In this document: piece after piece, positions 8,360-16,080 of the stretch
Numbering within the stretch: the stretch's first letter is position 1
Layout: every line of letters begins with the position of its first letter
Assembly (NCBI GenBank): GCA_017615635.1
Contig: JAFZZR010000186.1
Span: 1 to 42,190 of the forward strand
Origin: Lentisphaeria bacterium
GTDB taxonomy: Bacteria; Verrucomicrobiota; Lentisphaeria; Victivallales; UBA1829
Length of the DNA stretch: 42,190 nucleotides
Direction: 5' to 3'
The notes under the pieces: generated by a model
What the model was told of the DNA's origin: nothing
Seen by the model: the letters and a program-made list of their open reading frames with translations, nothing else
The model's database searches: none
Made by a program: the position numbers and the translations under genes

Positions 8360-9117
8360 AGATCGCCGTTTATGGAAAAGGCGGGATCGGGAAGTCCACG
8401 GTGACCGCCCATCTCTCCGCCGCCTTCGCCCGTCTGGGGAAAAAAGTCATTCAGATCGGATGTGATCCGAAGGCCGACTCCACGATCAATCTGCTGAACG
8501 GGGAGACGCCTGTTCCTGTCATGAACTATCTGCGGGAACACGACCGCGATCCGGAACACCTGGAGGAGATTTCCCGGGTGGGATTCGGCGGAGTCCTGTG
8601 CATCGAAACGGGCGGACCTACGCCGGGTCTCGGCTGTGCGGGCCGGGGGATCGTGACCACGTTCAGTCTGCTGGAGGACCTGAAACTCTTCGAGACGCGG
8701 AAGCCGGACGTGGTGCTGTACGACGTGCTGGGAGACGTGGTGTGCGGCGGTTTTGCGGCGCCGATCCGGGAGAACTACGCATCGCAGATCCTCATCGTCA
8801 CGTCCGGGGAAAAGATGGCACTCTACGCTGCTGGGAATATCCATTCCGCCGTAAAGAACTTTGCCGACCGGGCTTATGCAAAAGTCCGCGGGATCGTGTT
8901 CAACCGGCGCAACGTGGAAAACGAGGAGGCGAAGGTCCGCTCCTTCGCCGAGTCCGCGGGACTGCCCGTCATTGCCGATATTCCCCGGAGCAATGAGATC
9001 ATCCGCTGGGAGGATCAGGGAAAGACCGTGGTGGAGGGGGATCCGGATTCGGACATCAGCCGCCGTTTTCTGGAGCTGGCCCGAAGTCTGCTCCAGGATT
9101 CCGGAGAGGAGGCGTAA
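8353..9117 (+). CDS. NifH-like ATPase, Fe protein 2 (H2)
   Basis: A second Fe protein of 254 residues. It has P-loop GKGGIGKST at 8-16, GCDPKADST at 36-44, and cluster cysteines C95 (GLGCAGRG) and C131 ([10 protein letters not shown]), with Arg98 at the NifH Arg100 position. It is clearly paralogous to H1 (same motif order, same C-terminal truncation) but diverges in the helices that would face component 1, consistent with serving its own partners C and D. An AGGAGG ribosome site lies upstream and the start overlaps B by 7 bp, the same ATGCTGA junction as H1/A. That points to duplication of a whole H-D-K unit. Two Fe proteins in one operon outside nitrogenase, bacteriochlorophyll or coenzyme F430 loci is notable. 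Confidence 0.9.
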   Translation: MLKIAVYGKGGIGKSTVTAHLSAAFARLGKKVIQIGCDPKADSTINLLNGETPVPVMNYLREHDRDPEHLEEISRVGFGGVLCIETGGPTPGLGCAGRGIVTTFSLLEDLKLFETRKPDVVLYDVLGDVVCGGFAAPIRENYASQILIVTSGEKMALYAAGNIHSAVKNFADRAYAKVRGIVFNRRNVENEEAKVRSFAESAGLPVIADIPRSNEIIRWEDQGKTVVEGDPDSDISRRFLELARSLLQDSGEEA

Positions 9118-9120
9118 AAG

Positions 9121-10440
9121 ATGGCCGGACGGAATCAGGCGTTTTTCATTACGGCCGGAGATCTGGCGGCCCGCGGACGTGACAACGTGCCGGGCGAGCT
9201 GAAGTCTTCGGAAAATCTCGTATACAGTTCGCCTGCCACGCTCGCCTTCAATTCGCCGGGTGCTCAGGGATTCGGCGTCAAACGTGCCGGACTGGCCGTG
9301 CCCGGATCGGTAATGCTTCTGGTGGCGCCCCGGTGCTGCGGACGCAACACGTCTGCGCTGGGAACCGGCGGCGTACTGGCGGACCGGTTCTATTATCTGA
9401 TTCTGGATGAAACGGATATCGTGACCGGACGGCACCTGCGGAAAATTCCGGATGCTGTGAAGGAAGTCTGCGCCTCCCGGCCTGTGCGGCCTGACGCCGT
9501 CATGATCTGCATCACCTGCGTGGACGCGCTTCTGGGAACCGATATGGAACGGGTATGTCGGGCTTCCTCCGAGGCTGCGGGCGTTCCGGTCGTTCCCTGT
9601 TACATGTATGCGCTGACCCGTGAGGGCCGTGTGCCGCCCATGGTGTCCGTCCGGAAAAGCGTGTATTCCCTGCTGAAGCCGCGGCGGAAGGATCCGGCCT
9701 CGGTGAATCTTCTCGGATTCTTTTCCCCGCTGGCGGAGGATTGCGAACTGTACGAACTTCTGCGTCAGGCGGGAGTTCGCCATATCCGGGAGATATCCCG
9801 GTGCCGCGATTTCGCGGAGTATGAGGCCATGTCCGGGGCGAATTTCAATCTGGTGCTGAATCCCGAAGCGCGATACGCTGCGCTGGATCTGGAAAAACGG
9901 CTGGGCATTCCGTTCATCGAGCTCACAAGAATGTATCAGCTGGATAAGGTGCGCAATCAGTATGCTCTGTTTGCCCAAGCCGCCGGACTCCGGTTCGACG
10001 ATGCTCCGTTCTGCGAGGCGGCGGAACAGGCCGTGTCCGGATTCCGCGCCCGGTTCGGCGCTCTTTCCTTCTCCGTGGGCGAGTGGTTCAACGGCAATCC
10101 ATTCGAGACGGCGCTGGCTCTTGTCCGGTACGGATTCCGTGTTCCGGAAATCTTCGGTACGCCCGGGGACGTCTCTTTCCCGTACATCCGGCGACTTGCG
10201 CAGCTGAGCCCGGGAACGAAAATCTACTCCAATCTTTCGCCGACCATGCTCGCCTACGACGGACGGTCCGCCGGGTCCGGATTCGCCCTGGGGCAGGATG
10301 CCATGTACTATCATCCGGAGCTGCCGGGTCTCCGCTGGAACGGGGAGGATCAGCCGTTCGGATACGCCGGGATCCGGGGCCTGTTCCGCGGCATGACCGA
10401 GGTGCTGGCGTCCCGGGACGAGGGGAGGGCGGTCCGATGA
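9121..10440 (+). CDS. nitrogenase component-1-like protein C (NifD-like, second set)
   Basis: The protein has 439 residues and is a homologue of A by position and motifs. APRCCGRNTS gives C72/C73, where C73 aligns with A-C63, and ICITCVDALLGTDM gives C133, aligning with A-C123. The residue corresponding to A-C59 is alanine. The C-terminal GEDQPFGYAGIRGLFRGM matches the glycine-rich component-1 end, but there is no C-x-x-C tail. It starts 3 bp after H2 with a strong GGAGAGGAGG site. Fewer cluster ligands than A suggests a different or simpler cluster when paired with D. The H2-C-D set could act on a different substrate, or as a scaffold the way NifEN relates to NifDK; that is speculation. Confidence 0.82.
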   Translation: MAGRNQAFFITAGDLAARGRDNVPGELKSSENLVYSSPATLAFNSPGAQGFGVKRAGLAVPGSVMLLVAPRCCGRNTSALGTGGVLADRFYYLILDETDIVTGRHLRKIPDAVKEVCASRPVRPDAVMICITCVDALLGTDMERVCRASSEAAGVPVVPCYMYALTREGRVPPMVSVRKSVYSLLKPRRKDPASVNLLGFFSPLAEDCELYELLRQAGVRHIREISRCRDFAEYEAMSGANFNLVLNPEARYAALDLEKRLGIPFIELTRMYQLDKVRNQYALFAQAAGLRFDDAPFCEAAEQAVSGFRARFGALSFSVGEWFNGNPFETALALVRYGFRVPEIFGTPGDVSFPYIRRLAQLSPGTKIYSNLSPTMLAYDGRSAGSGFALGQDAMYYHPELPGLRWNGEDQPFGYAGIRGLFRGMTEVLASRDEGRAVR

Positions 10441-11480
10441 AGAATCTTCTGCGGTATCTTTCCCCGTTTGCCCCGGATCAGTCCGGCGCGGTCTCCGTGC
10501 TCTTCCCGCAGGGCGGACTGATCGTGATCTGCGATGCGGGCGGCTGCGCGGGCAATATCTGCGGGTTCGACGAGCCCCGGTGGTTCACCGGACGCTGTGC
10601 GCTTTTCAGCGCCGCGCTGCGGGATATGGATGCCATTCTCGGGCGGGACGACAAACTGATCGCCAAGCTGGCATCCGCCATGGAAGACGTGGGAACGGAT
10701 TTTTCCGCGCTGATCGGGACGCCGGTGCCCGCGGTCATCGGGACGGATTTCCGTGCTTTGAAACGTGCAGCGGAGCGCCGTACGGGCAAGCCGTGTCTTG
10801 TGATTCCGGCCACGGGTACGAAATTCTACGATGTCGGCGCGCAGGAGGCGTATCTGGAACTGGTCCGGACTTTTTCGCTGGAACGTCTTTCCATTGAAGA
10901 AGGAACGATCGGAGTCCTGGGTGCCATCCCGCCGGATCTGAGTTTGATCCATCCGGGAGAAGCCGTGCGGGCCGCGCTGGATCCCGGAAGGGAAAGGCGG
11001 ATCCTCTGCTTCGAATCGCCGGACGACTTCCGGAATGCCTCCGCAGCGGAGAAAAATCTGGTGGTGTCCCCGTGCGGAGTCGCCGCCGCCGAGCTCCTGA
11101 AGGAACGGTTCGGCACCCCGTGGGAGATCGCCGTCCCCTGGCTCCCCGAATCCTTGAAACAGCGTCTCGCCGCTCTTCACGGAGGCCGGATCCTGGTGAT
11201 CCATCAGCAGTTTGCGGCCTGCCGGGTGCGGGAGCTGCTGCCGGACTGCGAGGTGACGACGGGGACTTTCTTCCGGACCTGTCCCGAATGGATGAAGCCG
11301 GGGGACATGGCGTTTTCCGGTGAAGGGGATTTTGCGGACGCCGTGGAGTCCGGCGGATTCGATGCGGTGATCGGCGATCCCGTTTTGAAGCGGGCGGTCC
11401 CGCATTTCCGGGGAGAATGGATCCCGTTCATTCACTTTGCCGTTTCCGGCGTTCTGGAACAGAAGGAAGAGGAATCATGA
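10437..11480 (+). CDS. nitrogenase component-1-like protein D (NifK-like, second set)
   Basis: The protein has 347 residues and is a paralogue of B. The shared motif (D-A-x-G-C-...-DEPRW, then GTPVPAVIGTDF) aligns well, but of B's three cysteines only C37 remains: B-C19 is Val and B-C93 is Ile in D. Extra cysteines at 32, 42 and 53 might compensate. The start overlaps C (ATGA) and the stop overlaps hypF (ATGA), so translation of the Nif-like and Hyp parts is probably coupled. It is the shortest component-1 subunit here and may be a structural partner for C. Function unknown. Confidence 0.8.
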   Translation: MKNLLRYLSPFAPDQSGAVSVLFPQGGLIVICDAGGCAGNICGFDEPRWFTGRCALFSAALRDMDAILGRDDKLIAKLASAMEDVGTDFSALIGTPVPAVIGTDFRALKRAAERRTGKPCLVIPATGTKFYDVGAQEAYLELVRTFSLERLSIEEGTIGVLGAIPPDLSLIHPGEAVRAALDPGRERRILCFESPDDFRNASAAEKNLVVSPCGVAAAELLKERFGTPWEIAVPWLPESLKQRLAALHGGRILVIHQQFAACRVRELLPDCEVTTGTFFRTCPEWMKPGDMAFSGEGDFADAVESGGFDAVIGDPVLKRAVPHFRGEWIPFIHFAVSGVLEQKEEES

Positions 11481-13795
11481 CGGTGCACCTCGTTCCCGCC
11501 AAACGGATCCGCATATACGGCATCGTTCAGGGCGTCGGATTCCGCCCCTTCGTCAGCCGGGCCGCCTCGCGTCTCGGATTGAAGGGGAGCGTGGCGAACC
11601 GGGGATCGTATGTGGAAGTGCATGTGCAGGGGCCGGAGGCGGCGGAACAGGCGTTTCTCTCCGTGCTGGAGCATGAGGCTCCGGAACGGTCCGCGATTCT
11701 GCGGATCGAGGTGAAGGAGACGAACGAACCGGAGGTAAAATCCTTTGAAATCGCGGAAAGCGAATACGAGAGGGGAAATATATTCGTTTCGCCGGACATA
11801 GCCGCCTGTCCCGCCTGCGAGCGGGAACTGTACGATCCGGCGAATCCCCGGTATCTTCACCCGTTCATCAACTGCACGGCCTGCGGTCCGCGCCTGACGA
11901 TTTTGGACGCCATGCCGTATGACCGGGAACGGACCAGCATGAATGATTTTCCCATGTGCGGATTCTGTCGCGGAGAGTATACGGATCCGGCGACCCGGCG
12001 GTACGATGCCCAGCCGGTGTGCTGTCCGTCCTGCGGACCGGAGGTGTATCTGGTCGGGCGTCCGGAACGGGGCGCGGAGGCGATCCGCGTCGTTCGTGAG
12101 GCTCTGACGGAGGGCCGGATCGCGGCGGTGAAGGGGATCGGCGGATTCCATCTCTGCTGCGATGCGCACCGGGCGGACGCCGTTACGCTGTTGCGGACTC
12201 GGAAACACCGGCCCATGAAGCCGTTTGCCCTGATGATGCGGGATCTGGAGACCGTCCGCCGTCACTGCATTGTTTCGCCGGAGGAGGAAGAGATCCTATC
12301 CGGACACCAGAAGCCGATCCTGCTGCTGAAGCGGAAAGCTGGTTCGGATTTGCCGGATGTCCTTGCTCCGAACTGCGGAACGCTGGGCGTCATGCTGCCT
12401 TATGCGCCGCTTCACATGCTGCTTTTCCGCTCGGATGATACGCTGGACGCACGCATGACCGATTCGCTCGTCATGACCAGCGGGAACGTCTCCGGCGCAC
12501 CCATCTGCCGCTCGAATGAGGATGCGCTTTCCGAAATCGCTCCATTCTGCGATCTGATCCTTTCCCACAACCGGAGGATCCGGCTCCGGGCGGACGATTC
12601 CGTCATGGAGTTTTTCCATTGTGCGCCGTATATGGTTCGGCGTTCCCGGGGATACGCGCCTCTTCCGGTTTCCGTTTCCGGCAATTTTCACGGATCGGTG
12701 CTGGGGATCGGCGGAGAGCTGAAGAATACCTTCTGCCTGGGGCACGAGGATTTGTTCTATCTGTCTCCCTACATTGGAGATATGGCGGATCTCCGTACCG
12801 TGAAGGCACTGCGGGAATCGGTGGACCGCCTGAGCTCGCTTCTGGAAATACGGCCGGAGATCGCAGTCTGCGATCCGCATCCGCTGTACAACTCCTCCCG
12901 GACGGCGGAAGAACTCGGATTGCCCGTCCTGAAGGTGCAGCACCATTACGCACATATTCTTTCCTGTATGGCGGAAAACGATTATATGCAGGAGGTTATC
13001 GGAGTCTCTTTTGACGGCACGGGCTTCGGGACCGACGGGACCATCTGGGGCGGCGAGTTCCTCCTGTGCCGGCTGGACGGTTTTCAGCGGCTCGGACATA
13101 TCCGGTCCTTCGTTCAGGCGGGCGGCGACGCCTCGGCACGGGACGCCTGGCGGTCGGCTTTCTCCCTGATCCGGAACGTGTATCGCGACCGGACGTCGGA
13201 GATTGCGGAAAGCCTTTCGCTTTGCTCTGCACAGGAACGGCGGACTTTGGAATTCATGATGGATCGCGGAATCAACTGCGCCGTATCCACCAGCGCGGGC
13301 CGTCTCTTCGATGCCGTGAGCGCGATCCTGGGGATCTGCCGATGCTCCACGTTCGAGGGCGAAGCGGCCATGGCGCTCCAGCACGCGGCGGAACAGGCCG
13401 CCGGATCGGAAGAGCCGAATCCCGCTGCCTGCGAATGGACTCCGGAGATCTGCGGCGACCTGTTCATCCTTCCCTCGGAACGTCTGGCGGAACAGGCGGC
13501 GGAAGCCCGGCTGACCGGGACCGGTATCGCGAAGGCGGCCCGGGCATTCCACGAGGGGCTGGCGGATATGGTGTGCGCCGGATGCCGTCTCGCCCGGGAC
13601 CGTACGGGCCGGGACGTGTGCGCGCTGAGCGGGGGCGTCTTCCAGAACACGCTGCTTCTGGAGCTTTGTCTGACCCGGCTGGAGAAAGAGGGATTCCGCG
13701 TGCTCCGGCACAGTCTGATCCCGCCCAACGACGGCGGGATCGCGCTGGGACAGGCGCTGTACGGCATGAATTATCTGAACACAAACGGAAAATAA
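11477..13795 (+). CDS. hypF: carbamoyltransferase HypF
   Basis: This 772-residue protein has the full HypF architecture. An acylphosphatase domain occupies about 9-95 (IYGIVQGVGFRPFV). Two zinc-finger-like four-Cys blocks follow (C111/C114/C133/C136 and C161/C164/C182-183/C186), then a YrdC-like nucleotidyl-transfer domain (about 200-380, with KHRPMKPFALM) and a Kae1-like domain with LKVQHHYAHI and GVSFDGTGFGTDGTIWGGEF. HypF uses ATP and carbamoyl phosphate to carbamoylate the C-terminal Cys of HypE, the first step in making the CN ligands of [NiFe] hydrogenase. It overlaps nif-like D by 4 bp and has an AGGAAGAGGA site. Length and motifs suggest a working enzyme. Confidence 0.96.
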   Translation: MTVHLVPAKRIRIYGIVQGVGFRPFVSRAASRLGLKGSVANRGSYVEVHVQGPEAAEQAFLSVLEHEAPERSAILRIEVKETNEPEVKSFEIAESEYERGNIFVSPDIAACPACERELYDPANPRYLHPFINCTACGPRLTILDAMPYDRERTSMNDFPMCGFCRGEYTDPATRRYDAQPVCCPSCGPEVYLVGRPERGAEAIRVVREALTEGRIAAVKGIGGFHLCCDAHRADAVTLLRTRKHRPMKPFALMMRDLETVRRHCIVSPEEEEILSGHQKPILLLKRKAGSDLPDVLAPNCGTLGVMLPYAPLHMLLFRSDDTLDARMTDSLVMTSGNVSGAPICRSNEDALSEIAPFCDLILSHNRRIRLRADDSVMEFFHCAPYMVRRSRGYAPLPVSVSGNFHGSVLGIGGELKNTFCLGHEDLFYLSPYIGDMADLRTVKALRESVDRLSSLLEIRPEIAVCDPHPLYNSSRTAEELGLPVLKVQHHYAHILSCMAENDYMQEVIGVSFDGTGFGTDGTIWGGEFLLCRLDGFQRLGHIRSFVQAGGDASARDAWRSAFSLIRNVYRDRTSEIAESLSLCSAQERRTLEFMMDRGINCAVSTSAGRLFDAVSAILGICRCSTFEGEAAMALQHAAEQAAGSEEPNPAACEWTPEICGDLFILPSERLAEQAAEARLTGTGIAKAARAFHEGLADMVCAGCRLARDRTGRDVCALSGGVFQNTLLLELCLTRLEKEGFRVLRHSLIPPNDGGIALGQALYGMNYLNTNGK

Positions 13796-13812
13796 CATAA
13801 GGAGCTGCCGCT

Positions 13813-14046
13813 ATGTGTGTTGGAATATCCGCAAGAGTGGTGAGGATCGACGACGGGACCGCCCTGATCGATGCCTCGGGCGCGGAACGGAAGGTATCCG
13901 CCGAACTGCTGGAGGATCTGGAACCCGGCGACTACGTCATGGTCCATGCGGGCGTGGCGATCGCGAAGATCGAAGGTCCTTCCGGCGAGGAAACGGCAAA
14001 ACTCATGGAGGAGCTGAACAATGAAGAGCGCACGGGAGATCATTGA
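13813..14046 (+). CDS. hypC: hydrogenase maturation chaperone HypC
   Basis: This 77-residue OB-fold chaperone keeps the essential N-terminal Met-Cys that holds the Fe(CN)2(CO) unit with HypD. The next residues read MCVGISARV where HypC proteins usually have M-C-x-x-(I/V)-P-G, so the conserved Pro is replaced by Ser. The body (VMVHAGVAIAKI) matches the family. An AAGGAG site precedes the ATG and the 3' end overlaps hypD by 26 bp. HypC normally carries the iron unit to the hydrogenase large subunit; no such subunit is encoded in this window. The altered neck may affect partner choice. Confidence 0.92.
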   Translation: MCVGISARVVRIDDGTALIDASGAERKVSAELLEDLEPGDYVMVHAGVAIAKIEGPSGEETAKLMEELNNEERTGDH

Positions 14047-15064
14047 CTCCTATGACGGCAGACCTCTGCGGATCATGGAGGTCTGCGGAACTCATACGCA
14101 TGAGATCTTCCGGCTGGGGATCCGCCGGATCCTGCCGCCGGGATTGAAGCTGATCTCGGGACCCGGCTGTCCCGTCTGCGTGACTCCCTGCGGATATATC
14201 GACGAGGCCGTGTCTCTGGCGCTGGAGAAGAACGCCGTGATCTGCACCTTCGGCGACCTGATCCGCGTGCCCGGTTCGAATATGAGCCTGGCCTCCGCCC
14301 GTTCCCGGGGCGCGGAGATCCGGACTGTCTACTCGCCGCTGGATGCGCTGGAACTCGCGCAGTCGGATCCGGACCGTCAGGTGGTGTTTCTTTCGGTCGG
14401 GTTCGAGACGACGACGCCGGGGAGCTGTCTGGCTGTCCGGAAGGCGGCGGAACGGGGCGTGAAGAATTTTTCGATTCTGAGCGCGAACAAGACAATGCCC
14501 CGGGCCTACGAGGCTCTGAAAGGAAGCGCGGACGCCTTCCTGTATCCGGGCCATGTGAGCGTAATGACGGGCACGGCTCTGTACGAACGGCTCTGCGCGG
14601 AGGGCGTGTCGGGCATCGTCACGGGGTTTACTGCCGACGAGATCCTCACGGCCCTGGCCGCCGTCGTGGAGCTGTCCCGAAGCGGAAAACCCTTCTTCCG
14701 CAATTGCTATCCGCGCGTGGTGCGTCCCGAAGGCAATCCGGCTGCGGTCCGCCTGATGGATCAGGTCATGGAGCCCTGCGATGCCGAATGGCGGGGGCTG
14801 GGCATGATTCCGGGCTCGGGCCTGAAATTCCGCGATCGCTTCGCCCCGTTCGACGCCCGTGTGAAGTTCGGCATATCCGAACTCCGCGGCCGGGACAATC
14901 CCGCGTGCAGCTGCGGACGGATCCTCCGGGGCGAATGCATGCCTCCGGATTGTCCGCTTTTCGGAAAAGTATGTACACCGGCTCATCCGGCGGGCGCCTG
15001 CATGGTGTCCGGGGAGGGAGCCTGTTCCGCATTTTACCAATATGGAGAGAAGATCGATGAATGA
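14021..15064 (+). CDS. hypD: hydrogenase maturation factor HypD
   Basis: The protein has 347 residues. It carries the HypD signatures EVCGTHTHE (C22, the iron-handling Cys), GPGCPVCVTPCGYID (C50, C53, C57) and VGFETTTPG, and a Cys-rich C-terminus (CSCGRILRGECMPPDCPLFG and beyond) that binds the [4Fe-4S] cluster. HypD is the redox scaffold on which HypC and HypE assemble Fe(CN)2(CO). The start overlaps hypC by 26 bp and its end overlaps hypE. All key cysteines are present, so the CN/CO-iron synthesis branch appears intact. Confidence 0.96.
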   Translation: MKSAREIIDSYDGRPLRIMEVCGTHTHEIFRLGIRRILPPGLKLISGPGCPVCVTPCGYIDEAVSLALEKNAVICTFGDLIRVPGSNMSLASARSRGAEIRTVYSPLDALELAQSDPDRQVVFLSVGFETTTPGSCLAVRKAAERGVKNFSILSANKTMPRAYEALKGSADAFLYPGHVSVMTGTALYERLCAEGVSGIVTGFTADEILTALAAVVELSRSGKPFFRNCYPRVVRPEGNPAAVRLMDQVMEPCDAEWRGLGMIPGSGLKFRDRFAPFDARVKFGISELRGRDNPACSCGRILRGECMPPDCPLFGKVCTPAHPAGACMVSGEGACSAFYQYGEKIDE

Positions 15065-16064
15065 ACGAGTGACCCTGGCGCACGGCGCGGGCGGACAGCA
15101 GACGACGGAGCTGATCGACCGCGTATTCAAGGCCCATTTTTCCAATCCCGATTTCACCGCCGACGATGCGGCCGTTCTTACCCTGGACGCGGGCCGGCTG
15201 GCTTTCACCACCGATGGATTCATCGTTTCCCCCTGTGAATTCCCCGGCGGCAATATCGGCAAACTGAGCATCTGCGGGACGGTCAACGATCTTTCCTGCA
15301 TGGGGGCCAAACCCCTGTATATGACCTGCGCCTTCGTGATCGAAGAAGGCTTTCCCATGGAGACGCTGGAACGGATCGCCGCCGCCATGGCTGCCACGGC
15401 GAAGGAGGCCGGAGTCCGCATCGTGGCGGGCGATACGAAAGTCGCGGGCAGGGGGCAGGTCGACGGCGTTTTCATCACGACCACGGGGATCGGGCGCGTC
15501 ATGGAGAAGGCAAATCTCTCCGGGTCCCGGGCGAAGGCCGGGGATGCCGTCATCGTCTCCGGCGACATCGGACGGCACGGCTGCACGATCCTTCTGGCTC
15601 GAAACGAGTTCGGGATCGAAGCCCCGGATGTGAAAAGTGACTGCGCTCCCCTGTGGAGCACGGTGGAACCGATTTTGCGCGCCGTTCCCGGGATCCATGT
15701 GATACGGGACGCCACGAGGGGCGGCGTGGGGACAGTCCTCTACGAGATCGCGGGCCAGAGCCGCGTGGGAATCTGTCTGGACGCCGCCTCGGTGCCGGTC
15801 GCGCCGGGCGTACGAGGGGTCTGTGGCATGCTGGGACTGGAGCCGCTGTATCTGGCCTGCGAGGGCCGGATCGTGATTTTTGCGCCCAAAGAGTCTGCCC
15901 CGGAAATCGTGAAGACGCTCCGTTCCTGTCCCGGATCCGAAGACGCGGCCGTGATCGGCGAAGTCACCGAAGAGGATCCCGGAAAAGTCGTCATGCTTAC
16001 GGAGATCGGCGCGAAGACTCTTCTGCCCCGTCCGGGCGGCGAACTTCTCCCCCGGATCTGCTGA
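15057..16064 (+). CDS. hypE: hydrogenase maturation factor HypE
   Basis: This 335-residue protein is in the PurM/AIR-synthetase superfamily. It begins VTLAHGAGGQQTTELI and ends in the diagnostic PRIC-COOH. That terminal Cys is carbamoylated by HypF and dehydrated to the thiocyanate that donates CN. The ATG at 15057 has GGAGAG 7-8 bases upstream; an upstream ATG at 15042 would place that site inside the gene. It is the last gene of the operon, and 16 bp separate it from the convergent phosphatase gene. hypA and hypB (nickel insertion), a maturation protease and hydrogenase subunits are not in this window. Confidence 0.96.
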   Translation: MNERVTLAHGAGGQQTTELIDRVFKAHFSNPDFTADDAAVLTLDAGRLAFTTDGFIVSPCEFPGGNIGKLSICGTVNDLSCMGAKPLYMTCAFVIEEGFPMETLERIAAAMAATAKEAGVRIVAGDTKVAGRGQVDGVFITTTGIGRVMEKANLSGSRAKAGDAVIVSGDIGRHGCTILLARNEFGIEAPDVKSDCAPLWSTVEPILRAVPGIHVIRDATRGGVGTVLYEIAGQSRVGICLDAASVPVAPGVRGVCGMLGLEPLYLACEGRIVIFAPKESAPEIVKTLRSCPGSEDAAVIGEVTEEDPGKVVMLTEIGAKTLLPRPGGELLPRIC

Positions 16065-16080
16065 GGTCCGCTGTCTCTTT

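Noticed and set aside
8257-10314. Long minus-strand ORF opposite H2 and component-1 C
   Set aside because: It is the antisense shadow of two genes with strong motifs and overlapping junctions.
5098-11480. A nitrogen-fixation (nifHDK) locus
   Set aside because: Component-1 proteins are too short, the FeMo-cofactor His context is absent, and nifB, nifE, nifN and nifV-type genes are missing. Two H genes with hyp genes do not fit nitrogenase.
5098-11480. Chlorophyllide reductase or coenzyme F430 (CfbCD) genes
   Set aside because: No tetrapyrrole or nickel-sirohydrochlorin genes are nearby, there are four component-1 genes rather than one or two, and the motifs differ.
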